IMG/VR virus record: IMGVR_UViG_3300025128_000017 | Coordinates: 32,158-96,157 of that record | From: a virus | Length of the DNA stretch: 64,000 nucleotides | Strand: one strand, 5' to 3' | Shown: positions 39,529-49,053 of the stretch, one piece after another | Layout: each line of letters begins with the position of its first letter | Position numbering within the stretch: the first letter of the stretch is position 1 | Program-made: the position numbers and the translations under genes | Notes under the pieces: generated by a model | What the model saw: only the letters and a program-made list of their open reading frames with translations | Databases searched by the model: none | Told to the model about the DNA's origin: nothing

Positions 39529-41246
39529 TGGCCGAAGAAGAAAAAGGTGTGATTGGTAGATTTATTGAAAGGTTAACTGGGAGTAATCGTAGAAGAACTA
39601 CTCCTCAACCGCAAATGCCACTTTATACTACTGGGATACAAGAACCTGTTTTAGCACAAGGTATTACTATACCTGCACTTTTTGCAGTTTCTCATGAAAA
39701 TTTAATTCTTCGTACTGTTATATCTAAACTAGGTCAAGAAATTTTTAGAAGAGGCTATTATTGGGAAAAGAATTTTCAATTTAAATGCACACAATGTCAA
39801 GAAGAATATACACAAGAAGTAGAGGCGTGTGTTCAATGTGGTGGAGAAGTAGTACCACCAAATGTAGATGAGGTAATCTACGCTAAATGGTTATTAAAAC
39901 AAGAAAATTCAATGGAACAATCTTTCATACAAATTTTACATGAAATTGAAAGAGATTTGAATGTAGTTGATGATGCTTTCCTAATACTGATAAAAGAATA
40001 CTATGTTGACCCTAAAACTTCTGAAATAGGTTTTTACAGAGTAAAAGAAGTAATGAGAGGAGACCCAATCTTTATGAGAATTGTTGCAGATAAAAGAGGT
40101 GTTAGAGGTGGAAGGTACAAAGTATGTCCAATTCATCGTGACCAAATATCTTATCCGGGTGAAGATGAACCTTGTACTGTGTGTGGTAATACTAAACAAG
40201 ATGCTCATTATGTTAATATGGCGGGAAGCGGAAAAACGCAGTATTATTTAGAAGGAGAAGTTATTCATATTAGTAAATATAATCCAAGTAAATTGTATGG
40301 TCGAAGTCCGGTGAACACTTTGTGGAGACAGGCAATGACTCTTACTGCAATGGATAATTATATGTATACAGCATACCAAAAAAGAAGAAGTCCAAAAGGT
40401 ATAATTTCCGTCACTACTGATAATTTAGAATCAATGAAATCTTTTTGGAAAACAGTTGATGAGAAAATGGAAAGAGACCCACATTACATTCCTAAAGTTG
40501 GTATTGAAAGTCAAACTGGTAGAGGTGGAGTTCAATGGATTAAGTTCATGGATACTCTTGAAGAAATGCAGTATATTGCGGTGAGAGATGAAATAAGAAA
40601 TCGCATTGCTGCATATTTCGGAGTTAGTAGCATTTTCATGATAGATAATGGTAAAAGTGGTGGTTTGAATAACGAAGGTATGCAAATACTTGTTACCAAT
40701 AGAGCAGTTGAATTTGGTCAGAAAGTTTACACAGATGTTTTATTTCCACGAATGTTAAAACAAATGAATGTTCATGATTGGAAACTAACATTATATCCAA
40801 ATGAAGAAGAAGATGAAATCACTAGACTTAGAAGAGATGAGATGGAAGTTAATCTTGCACAAAGAATGGTTATGCTTGGTTATCAACCTGAATTGATGGA
40901 AGATGGTGATAGAGATATTAGATTTACATACAAGAAAATACCACCGCCTGAAGGTGGAAATCCAGCAATGCCACCTGCACCGGGAGGAGCAATGCCACCG
41001 GGAGGAGCAATGCCACCGGGAGTACCGCCGGGAGGAGGAATGGCAGGTATGATAGTCCCTCCATCACAACCCGGAGGTGAAGGTGTTGGATTGAGAACTC
41101 CAAGTAGTCCAGCAAGGCCACAAGCAAGAACTAGTGGTGGCATCGGCTCTCCTATTTCTAGTGTTCAACAAAGAGGTCCACAACCTACTCTTGCTGAGAA
41201 GAATCAGAAGGGTTTACAAGATTCTAGGCGGATTAAAGGGGCTTAG
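39528..41246 (+). CDS. Portal protein with inserted zinc ribbons
   Basis: A 572-residue portal (HK97/lambda-type). GTG at 39528 follows GGAGG and overlaps the preceding stop. Recognisable blocks are 'HENLILRTVISKLGQEIFRR', 'GEVIHISKYNPSKLYGRSPV', 'YFGVSSIFMIDNGKSGGLNN' and 'LFPRMLKQMN'. Two zinc-ribbon insertions are seen: CTQCQ ... CVQCG near residue 90, and CPIH ... CTVCG near residue 215. The C-terminal ~80 residues are Gly/Pro/Met-rich (low complexity). It forms the DNA channel at one capsid vertex and binds the terminase. Confidence 0.92.
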   Translation: MAEEEKGVIGRFIERLTGSNRRRTTPQPQMPLYTTGIQEPVLAQGITIPALFAVSHENLILRTVISKLGQEIFRRGYYWEKNFQFKCTQCQEEYTQEVEACVQCGGEVVPPNVDEVIYAKWLLKQENSMEQSFIQILHEIERDLNVVDDAFLILIKEYYVDPKTSEIGFYRVKEVMRGDPIFMRIVADKRGVRGGRYKVCPIHRDQISYPGEDEPCTVCGNTKQDAHYVNMAGSGKTQYYLEGEVIHISKYNPSKLYGRSPVNTLWRQAMTLTAMDNYMYTAYQKRRSPKGIISVTTDNLESMKSFWKTVDEKMERDPHYIPKVGIESQTGRGGVQWIKFMDTLEEMQYIAVRDEIRNRIAAYFGVSSIFMIDNGKSGGLNNEGMQILVTNRAVEFGQKVYTDVLFPRMLKQMNVHDWKLTLYPNEEEDEITRLRRDEMEVNLAQRMVMLGYQPELMEDGDRDIRFTYKKIPPPEGGNPAMPPAPGGAMPPGGAMPPGVPPGGGMAGMIVPPSQPGGEGVGLRTPSSPARPQARTSGGIGSPISSVQQRGPQPTLAEKNQKGLQDSRRIKGA

Positions 41247-41279
41247 TTAAAATAACAGGTATACACTCGACGTGCATAG

Positions 41280-41645
41280 GTGAGACAAGTGGACTTACAA
41301 AAAATGGATTCAATGGTTAGAAAAATGGGTGTGCATCAGCAAGCATTTACCAGTGCGGTAGAAGAAGGCGATGAGGTGCAAGCAAGAGCACATTTATCTG
41401 AAATTATTAAGTTTGCAAATTATTTAGATAACGATTTAACAGATATAGTTAGAAAGAGTGAAAATCTAATTGATTTGACTGGCACTGCACAATTTGTTGG
41501 TGGTGTTCCACTTGCTAAATTTAATGAAACTGGTAGTAAATTTGATGCTTCACAACGTGGTGATGTGCTAAAGGGTTACATGCCACCTGCACGAACACAT
41601 GGTGCAATAAAAAAAGTTACAGGAACATTTGGTCGCCGTGTATAG
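41280..41645 (+). CDS. Small protein after the portal
   Basis: A 121-residue protein with a GTG start (41280). It is helical in the first 70 residues ('MDSMVRKMGVHQQAFTSAVE'), with a basic C terminus (KKVTGTFGRRV). TTAAAATAA about 28 bases upstream is a possible TATA box. No family recognised; a head or scaffold role is suggested by its place only. Confidence 0.65.
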   Translation: MRQVDLQKMDSMVRKMGVHQQAFTSAVEEGDEVQARAHLSEIIKFANYLDNDLTDIVRKSENLIDLTGTAQFVGGVPLAKFNETGSKFDASQRGDVLKGYMPPARTHGAIKKVTGTFGRRV

Positions 41646-41657
41646 ATAGGTGATTAA

Positions 41658-41978
41658 ATGGCAGATAACGATGTTACTGAAAAATTAATGAATACTTTGA
41701 TTACAAAAATGGAATCAATGGACAATGAAATTATAAATTTAAGAAAAATGATTAATTCTCCACAAGCAATACTGAAAAAAGCAGGGTTTGTACCAGTACG
41801 TACACCTTTTTCTGAAGATGTAGAAACTGATGCTTTTAGAGCAGATACTTTTACTAAATCTGACATACCTGATTCTGCTAACCCTGATTCTTATACAAAT
41901 GAAGAAATTCACGACATGACATGGGCCGATATACACGAAATGGCCGAACAACATAGAGAAGTAAAGGAGTTGTATTAA
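41658..41978 (+). CDS. Small acidic coiled-coil protein
   Basis: A 106-residue acidic protein starting MADNDVTEKLMNTLITKMES. The first 35 residues are a coiled coil, then a linker and a helical C terminus 'WADIHEMAEQHREVKELY'. The AGGTGAT ribosome site lies just before the ATG. It shares a stop-start junction with the next gene. No known family. Confidence 0.65.
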   Translation: MADNDVTEKLMNTLITKMESMDNEIINLRKMINSPQAILKKAGFVPVRTPFSEDVETDAFRADTFTKSDIPDSANPDSYTNEEIHDMTWADIHEMAEQHREVKELY

Positions 41979-42418
41979 TGAAACCTCGATATGAACCAGT
42001 AGCAAAAGAAGTAAAAGACATGATGACGAAAGCGGAACTTTTGGTTAAAAGGTTAGATGTTTTAGAAAAAGCAGAAAAATGCCCTACATGTGGAATGATG
42101 AAAGCAAATTGTTTACAAAAAACTGGTTGTGGAGTGAAAAAATACGGTGATATGAAAAAAAGCACAGTTCATTTAGAAACATCTCATTCTACACAACCTA
42201 TGGGTCAAGAATTCCACATAGTATCCGGTGAATCTGCAAGAAATGCATTCTATGGAACTAACAATGCTCTTTTAGATTCTGAAGTTGTAAAAAACTCAGG
42301 TGCAATAAATGAAACACCTAATCTTGAAACTTTGAATAAAAAACTTAATCCTCATGATTTAAACATCAAATTAGATGACATGGGTGGAAAATCTCCTACT
42401 GGCTCTGATTTGGAGTGA
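41978..42418 (+). CDS. Hypothetical zinc protein
   Basis: A 146-residue protein. The N-terminal helix ('KELVKRLDVLEK'-like) is followed by a four-Cys knuckle (CPTCGMMKANC ... GCG), then a polar Asn/Ser/Thr-rich C terminus. The helix-plus-knuckle format is similar to other proteins in this block. Overlaps the preceding stop (TAATG). No family recognised. Confidence 0.65.
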   Translation: MKPRYEPVAKEVKDMMTKAELLVKRLDVLEKAEKCPTCGMMKANCLQKTGCGVKKYGDMKKSTVHLETSHSTQPMGQEFHIVSGESARNAFYGTNNALLDSEVVKNSGAINETPNLETLNKKLNPHDLNIKLDDMGGKSPTGSDLE

Positions 42419-42423
42419 ATTTT

Positions 42424-42555
42424 ATGGGAATAGTGAAAATTATAAATAAAGCGATACCTATACATGATTGTAAAGTCTGTGGGGGTAATGTTACAATTGG
42501 TTGTCAAAAATATGATGATATGCCTTTTTATAAATGCCCTGACAATGTAAATTAA
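42424..42555 (+). CDS. Tiny zinc-ribbon protein (43 aa)
   Basis: A 43-residue frame: MGIVKIINKAIPIHDCKVCG..., then C27 and CPDN near the end, giving a CxxC...C...C zinc ribbon. It fills the gap between two supported genes and begins 5 bases after the previous stop. Function unknown. Confidence 0.65.
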   Translation: MGIVKIINKAIPIHDCKVCGGNVTIGCQKYDDMPFYKCPDNVN

Positions 42556-42578
42556 AATGGGGTTAAGGAGATGATTTT

Positions 42579-45500
42579 GTGCAAGAAAATGACATCGAGA
42601 TTTACTTAAGGCACAGAAATGATTTTTTAAAAAGTATTTTACAGTATGAAGACTATGACGATGAATTACTTTCTTTATCAAATACTATTATCAATCTCCA
42701 AAACAAAAACATATCTTTCACTAAGTCGTGGATAGATGAATATTGTCTTAAAATGGCGAGTGAAATAAGACCTGATTATATCATTAAAGAAAAAATTAAT
42801 CTTGAAAACTTACCAATAGATAATATCAGTATCAAGGATTTGGTGAATAGTAATCCTAATTTATCTAATAACGAAATACTTGCAAAATTAAAAGAAATGA
42901 GAAGTCAACGAAATCCTCCGTTTAAAACGAATTTTGATGATGATGATATTTTGATGCGTATTAACGATATTCGTTTTAAAAAATCAAAATTAAATCCAAC
43001 ACAATGGATAGAACAAGGGAATCCTCCTCCTACTAAAAGAGTTGTAAATGAAGTTAGTAGAGAAGAAGATTATGGTAGAATGAAAGGTAATGTAAAAGGG
43101 AGACAGTCTGCTGCCGATGAAGCCAATTTTCGTAATATTGATGAATATTTATTAGATGAAGGAAGAAGTTTAAGCGAAAGTGCTTCTTTATGGCCTACTA
43201 CGAAATCCGGTATAAGTCATTTTTTCGATAACAATAATCCTATGGTAGAACAACATCCAGTTAATGGTTTACCAAGACATTTAGATACTTCTATTAGATA
43301 CGTTTTAAGTGGTGAAGCAGATAAAGTGAAAAAAGCGGTAGAAGAACATTATGAGCACCATAAAAAATCTAAAAATCCGGTTGTGAGTGGAGTTGTGAAA
43401 CCAACTGGTTTAGGTACAAACATAAAAAATGTAAATACTGATGAAGATAAAGTACAAAAAAATGAAATTTACCATCCATTTATAGGTGAGACTAGTCAAA
43501 ACGGGGGATTAAATGGTTCACAATTACATGCTAAATCTTTAGAACAATTCAAAATGAATAACTTAGATACTGAATTTGATGGTAGAGAGTTAGATAATTT
43601 ATTTGAAGGGACTAAAAAAGTAAGTGAAATGAGTGATGATGAGATATTGAAAACTCATCTTATGACTTGGGCTGAAAAATCTAAAAGTAAAGATTTTATT
43701 AAACCTGATAAAACATACAAAGAATATTTGGCGGCTCAAGGTTTGGGTGAAAGTGAAATTACTAAAAAAGTTGAAGATGAACTAAGACAAGATTATGTTG
43801 CGAATGGGAAACAATGGCCTGAAGATGTTAAAGAACAAATTGCTATAGTTCAAAATCGTCTTGGTGAAATGCATGGTGATAATCATTATCATGGTGTTGG
43901 TTTTCTTACACATGCATTAGGTATAGAATTTTTATCACCACAAGATAGAACTACTGTTTTTAATCATTTGATGGAACATGGTACTGATAATGCTGATAAG
44001 CAAGTTATACAACTTTCTGACGGTAAATTAAATATGAGTTATTTGAAAACTCAAATGATGAGCCGTGTAATACCAGCATTAAATCATTCACAAAGAGCAC
44101 CAAATTTTGCTGGCCCTAATCTTTCTGCTAAATTTGAAGATGAAAAATTAAAATTTAAAGATAAATCGAGAACATTAGGTTTTGCAAATCATCTTTTAGA
44201 TAATTTAATTTTTACTCACGATGATGCACGTCATCCTAATTATGACGAGTTTAACAAAGGTGTAATGTCACAATATTTAATGGATGAACTAGGTCATGAT
44301 ATTTGCCGACAAGATGCTGAAAACGCACTTACAGGTGATAATAATCTTTCTTTATCTGATTTATTAGAGCATCATGGGATAAATGGTTATTATCAAAATG
44401 GTAAAATGAAAAAATTCACTACTGAAAACAGTTTTAATCAAAAATACAAAGATGGTAGAAATCTTGATGGTGAAACTTGGGGGCAAGTTGCTTTAAGAGA
44501 AAAAAGAGCCGCTGTAGAAAATAATGCTATCAAATGGCCTTCTTTAAGTAAAACGGGTATTGAGTTCGGTAATTTAAATAAAAAGCACATTAAAGAAATT
44601 TTAAATTGGGCAGATTATTATAGAAAATTAGATAAAACACCAGCAGAAATGAATTTAAGTGAAAAAACAGGTAAAGCATCACCTTTATGGTCAGCATATA
44701 CAAATTGGGCTGAAGGGAAAAAAGCACCTCATAGAAATCTTAATGAAAATGCACATGCAAACGAAGTGATGGAAAGAAGTGGAAATAAATGGAAATGGAA
44801 TGATATGGTTAATTTTCTCGGTTTCAACGAAAAGACAAATGAGGATGGTAGTATTACTTATAGTGAAAGGGGAAAACATGACATGTTACCTTTGCGAAAT
44901 ACACCATATTTTACTAACAAAGAAATGCAAGCAGTAAAAGAACATTATGAACATAGTAGAAGTTTATCTAATAAATCTAAAAATATTAGAAATATTTCAA
45001 AACCTTTTAGGATAGGCTCTAATGGTATTAGAAAAGAAGATTTACCTAAATCTGAAGATGGAATAACGGAATACGGTGTAGATAAAGGATTCTTAACAAG
45101 TGAAAAAGATGAAAATAAACTTGAAGGTTTAGGTAGAATGTTTCATGACATTTACGATACAAGGGGTGGACATGGTATATCTGATACTCAGTTCTTATCT
45201 ATTTTACATGACCATCATGCACACTATGTAAATAAAAACGCTAAAGTCGGTGAAGTATATTCAAAATCTATTTTTGGTGAGAAAAGACGACAAAGTTTAG
45301 ACGATATTAATGAACAAGGTAAATCTCAATCATTTAGTAGTACTTTATCCCCTTTGATGCACAATGAAAAAATAACAGGTTTAATTAGTTTTTTACTACC
45401 TAGTAATTTACCAGCAGGTGCAAGAATACATAAAGGGGTAAAAGACATAATGAGTTTACACGGTTCAAGTTCTATTAGAACTCGAAAAGATGAAAATGGT

Positions 45501-48500
45501 AATGTAACATTATCACCCGGTTTAAATGATAAAAATGATACTGACCGTATATCGGCTAGACATCCTGATGTAATCAATCAAGGTAAAAGAAGAGATAAAT
45601 TTGGCGACATAGATGGTGGAGATGCATATTTTATTAATACACATGGTAAAAATCCACATGTTTTACACGACCCCTACGTTGTTAGTAATCGAGTCAATTC
45701 TTTCATTTCAGATGGTAAAATTAACAATCTATCGAAAATAAAACAAATATTAGGCATGAGCCATGCTATGAGTCATAGAGGTAGTGATATTGTATCAGAT
45801 ATAAGGCAAAAAAATGATATTGGTGATTTTTGGGGTTTTGATTTTGGTTTACATAATAATGGGAAACCTAATACATTCCTTAAGAGTAAAGATATTTTAA
45901 GCCCTGAAAATATTAAAAAATTAAAAATAAATACAGATATTGACGAGTCACAATTAAGAGAATTACTTGCTTTGTCAACTAAAGTTGGGAGAAAAGAGTT
46001 TGCAGATGAGATACATGATTTTACACAATCACCGATAAATAATCAAGAAATACAACAAGGTACTGTTGAAGACATAGGTTCTCTTTTAGAACAATTAAAA
46101 GGAGAAAAATTAGAATTAGAAACTAGAAGAGATTCAGCAGGTCTATCATATGAGAAATTTGGCTCAACACAACAAGATTATGATAAAGGTCCATTAAATG
46201 ATTTTAGTAGAACTTCTGCTATCTATAAGCCGTTAAATACTAGTGAAAAAAATAGATTAAAAGAGTTAGATGAAGAAATAAATCATGTACAAAATCAACT
46301 AAACGTGATAGAAGATAAGCATTATTCTAATAGTTTCAGTGCAGAAAAAAATCGTTTTGACCACGAAGAAGAAGGGAGAGTAAGAGATGAACATGCTAAA
46401 TTGGATTTTGCTAAAGAACATTTGTTACCTAAAGTGCTTGAAAATTTTCCAGATGCTTTTAATGCAGATGTAGTAGGGGCACACCAAGTCAAAATTAACA
46501 TGGCACAATTATTGCACGATGCAGAAATTGGATTGTTAACTGTACCTCATAAAGTGCATAATTTGAAAAGTTATGGTAGTGTAATAGGTGAAAGTGAATC
46601 GCAGACTATGCAACAACTTAGTAAAACAGGTAAAGGTCATCATGACGATATACAGAAAATAATGAGTCAACATGGAGTTGGTTTGAATGATTTTGGTAAC
46701 GATGAATATGGTAATTCTAATTTAACTGCACAAAATTTAGTAGAAAAACTTGGTTTAGAACTTAATCCAGATAATTTAATGTATGCTCAACAATTAATAA
46801 ACAGTCATATTGGTAAAAATAATAAAGTTATGACTTTAGGACAATTGCTTAGTAAGCATCCAAATCTTTCAAAAATACCCAAATTAGATGAAAATGGGGA
46901 ACAAATGATAGATGAAAATGGGGAACAAATCTATGAAGATACTTGGGATAAAACTAATAATTCTAAAGAACGTCAAGAACTACTTGCAAGTCATTATAGA
47001 AAAGCATCGCAAGCCGTACCGCCTACTTTAGAAAAAATACCTAAAAGAGATGAATTTGGTAATTTAGTAAAAGATGAAGAAGGTAACATGGTGTTTGATA
47101 TGCAACCTAAAAAAATATCAAGAGGTAAACTAGCAACAGGTGGCTCTTTTGATTTACATCCAAATCCTACTAAAGTAAGAAACGAGCATTATAGAACTCA
47201 TCCAATATATAATCACATAAGAGATATACATAAAAAAATGAATATTTCTCCAAAGAGTGCACAATTTGATTCATTAAAAAATGATTACGGTTTAGTCTAT
47301 GAAAAGAACGGTGAAATAGGAAGTGGTATGAATGTAGGGAAAAAACAGCATAAAGACAATTTACATAACATGTTAGACAGTGTTATAGTTTATGATGCTG
47401 ATTATGATGAAAAACTAGCCAACCCGACTGATGAAAAAACAATAACTAGACCAAGTTTTTCACAAGGTGAAGTAGAAATACATCCACATCATGAACAGAA
47501 AGGTAGAACCTTATCTACAGTATATACTGGTGGCGGTATTGCTCCAATAGCAAGTACTATGACAAACTCACAAGCAAATTTCGCATTTAATTTCACCAAA
47601 GGAGGAAATATAAACATAGGGAATTATGCTACACCTCGTGCTCATGTTCCGCCACCTGCTGGTGTTTACCCATATATATTAGGGGAAGAACAACATCAAA
47701 TGAATACAAATGTCGTTTTAGGAGACCAAACATCGGCTCAAATACATGAAAATCCTCAAACGTCTTCTCAAAGTGACGAACTTGTTTATGCTGATATATC
47801 TCATGTGGCTAAAGCCGAATTGCCTATAGAAATGCCTTTAATAGAACCTTTACATAAAATATTCAAAATTACCGATATTGAACAATTAAGAGGATTTACT
47901 GGTGAATGGGTGGCTTCTATACAAGAAGATGGTAAAAGATTGAAAGTAAAAAGAACAGGAAACAGAATTACTTTAACTGATGGAAATGCACAAAGAGTAG
48001 ATAGTTATAGTGAAATGGATAAGTATTTTAGAAAAATTACTAGTAAAAATTATGTTATAGATGTCATTATGAATGACGAAGGTATTTTCATCAGTGACGT
48101 AATGCATTACGATGGGACAGATGTGACCGATTTAGATACTAGAGATAGAATGAAACTACTTAGAGGTCAGTTTGAAAGTCATAATTTTATTCATGTGCTT
48201 GGTCCTTCAACTTTAAAAATTACAGACGAAGATGGTCTTGAAAATGCAGTGAAAGATTTACTATCTGATAATAAAGATAAAAAGATATTACTAAGAGATG
48301 CTAAATCTACATATATGAAAGGAGAAGAAAAACATCCGAAATGGATTATGATGACTAAGTCATACGATGATTATCATATTCCTTTTGATATGGAAATTGA
48401 AAATGAACAGTTCATATTACATTTTGCTGACGACATTGTGAAATATGATATTTTAGATGACGGGGTATTACTAGACGTTTTGAATCCTAAAAGTATGTTA

Positions 48501-49010
48501 GGGGAATTGTATGATGATAATTATCCATTAACATTAGCCAAAAGTTTAGAAAAATATTGGCAACCTGCGTTTCGTCAAATGTGGAAAGCAGAAAAAAAGA
48601 AACGCCTTACATCTAAAGTTGATATGAATATGCCGAGTAAACCTAACGATAAAAAAATTGAAGTTGAAAGTGCAGGTATTATTGATGCTGATGATGAATC
48701 TAGGATAATGAAACCAAAAAGAGAGCAGATGTTAAAAACATTAGAATTGATAGCAAGGGCATTAGACGTTTTAGAAAAAGGGCACAGTAATATGGCTGGT
48801 AGAGGGCTAGGGATTGACGTAGGGGCACAGATAGAAAGTCCTCGTGGTCCTACTCGTTTAACGTCTGAAGAAAGTATGCCTGACTGGGATATGAAAGAAA
48901 GACCCACTGAAGATATGGAAAAACCTGAAAAATATCCCGGTAGAGACAAAAAAATGAAGATTTCTGAAGAAAATCATGAAGAAATAGAAGAAGACTTAGA
49001 CACTTATTGA
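42579..49010 (+). CDS. Giant 2143-residue protein with inactive ligase-like C-terminal domain
   Basis: GTG start at 42579 after AAGGAGATG. Residues 1 to ~1750 are polar, His/Asn/Lys-rich and without a recognised domain. Residues ~1765-2040 read as an ATP-dependent DNA/RNA ligase adenylation domain: motif I 'WVASIQEDGKR' (the usual Lys nucleophile is Gln1782), motif III-like 'YVIDVIMNDEGIFISDVMHY', a 'TDLDTRDRMKLLRGQF' helix, and 'KKILLRDAKSTYMKGEEKH' followed by PKWI as motifs IV-V. With the Lys replaced it should not form the ligase-AMP bond. A short tandem repeat D-E-N-G-E-Q lies near residue 1440. Probably an internal or ejected virion protein; a nucleic-acid- or NTP-binding role is inferred. 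Confidence 0.8.
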   Translation: MQENDIEIYLRHRNDFLKSILQYEDYDDELLSLSNTIINLQNKNISFTKSWIDEYCLKMASEIRPDYIIKEKINLENLPIDNISIKDLVNSNPNLSNNEILAKLKEMRSQRNPPFKTNFDDDDILMRINDIRFKKSKLNPTQWIEQGNPPPTKRVVNEVSREEDYGRMKGNVKGRQSAADEANFRNIDEYLLDEGRSLSESASLWPTTKSGISHFFDNNNPMVEQHPVNGLPRHLDTSIRYVLSGEADKVKKAVEEHYEHHKKSKNPVVSGVVKPTGLGTNIKNVNTDEDKVQKNEIYHPFIGETSQNGGLNGSQLHAKSLEQFKMNNLDTEFDGRELDNLFEGTKKVSEMSDDEILKTHLMTWAEKSKSKDFIKPDKTYKEYLAAQGLGESEITKKVEDELRQDYVANGKQWPEDVKEQIAIVQNRLGEMHGDNHYHGVGFLTHALGIEFLSPQDRTTVFNHLMEHGTDNADKQVIQLSDGKLNMSYLKTQMMSRVIPALNHSQRAPNFAGPNLSAKFEDEKLKFKDKSRTLGFANHLLDNLIFTHDDARHPNYDEFNKGVMSQYLMDELGHDICRQDAENALTGDNNLSLSDLLEHHGINGYYQNGKMKKFTTENSFNQKYKDGRNLDGETWGQVALREKRAAVENNAIKWPSLSKTGIEFGNLNKKHIKEILNWADYYRKLDKTPAEMNLSEKTGKASPLWSAYTNWAEGKKAPHRNLNENAHANEVMERSGNKWKWNDMVNFLGFNEKTNEDGSITYSERGKHDMLPLRNTPYFTNKEMQAVKEHYEHSRSLSNKSKNIRNISKPFRIGSNGIRKEDLPKSEDGITEYGVDKGFLTSEKDENKLEGLGRMFHDIYDTRGGHGISDTQFLSILHDHHAHYVNKNAKVGEVYSKSIFGEKRRQSLDDINEQGKSQSFSSTLSPLMHNEKITGLISFLLPSNLPAGARIHKGVKDIMSLHGSSSIRTRKDENGNVTLSPGLNDKNDTDRISARHPDVINQGKRRDKFGDIDGGDAYFINTHGKNPHVLHDPYVVSNRVNSFISDGKINNLSKIKQILGMSHAMSHRGSDIVSDIRQKNDIGDFWGFDFGLHNNGKPNTFLKSKDILSPENIKKLKINTDIDESQLRELLALSTKVGRKEFADEIHDFTQSPINNQEIQQGTVEDIGSLLEQLKGEKLELETRRDSAGLSYEKFGSTQQDYDKGPLNDFSRTSAIYKPLNTSEKNRLKELDEEINHVQNQLNVIEDKHYSNSFSAEKNRFDHEEEGRVRDEHAKLDFAKEHLLPKVLENFPDAFNADVVGAHQVKINMAQLLHDAEIGLLTVPHKVHNLKSYGSVIGESESQTMQQLSKTGKGHHDDIQKIMSQHGVGLNDFGNDEYGNSNLTAQNLVEKLGLELNPDNLMYAQQLINSHIGKNNKVMTLGQLLSKHPNLSKIPKLDENGEQMIDENGEQIYEDTWDKTNNSKERQELLASHYRKASQAVPPTLEKIPKRDEFGNLVKDEEGNMVFDMQPKKISRGKLATGGSFDLHPNPTKVRNEHYRTHPIYNHIRDIHKKMNISPKSAQFDSLKNDYGLVYEKNGEIGSGMNVGKKQHKDNLHNMLDSVIVYDADYDEKLANPTDEKTITRPSFSQGEVEIHPHHEQKGRTLSTVYTGGGIAPIASTMTNSQANFAFNFTKGGNINIGNYATPRAHVPPPAGVYPYILGEEQHQMNTNVVLGDQTSAQIHENPQTSSQSDELVYADISHVAKAELPIEMPLIEPLHKIFKITDIEQLRGFTGEWVASIQEDGKRLKVKRTGNRITLTDGNAQRVDSYSEMDKYFRKITSKNYVIDVIMNDEGIFISDVMHYDGTDVTDLDTRDRMKLLRGQFESHNFIHVLGPSTLKITDEDGLENAVKDLLSDNKDKKILLRDAKSTYMKGEEKHPKWIMMTKSYDDYHIPFDMEIENEQFILHFADDIVKYDILDDGVLLDVLNPKSMLGELYDDNYPLTLAKSLEKYWQPAFRQMWKAEKKKRLTSKVDMNMPSKPNDKKIEVESAGIIDADDESRIMKPKREQMLKTLELIARALDVLEKGHSNMAGRGLGIDVGAQIESPRGPTRLTSEESMPDWDMKERPTEDMEKPEKYPGRDKKMKISEENHEEIEEDLDTY

Positions 49011-49053
49011 ACCGTTTCATATAAGTATCATAACAAACCAAACAGGAATTAGT

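Noticed and set aside
40883-41143. Minus-strand Gly/Pro-rich frames under the portal C terminus
   Set aside because: Low-complexity shadows of the GGA/CCG-rich portal tail.
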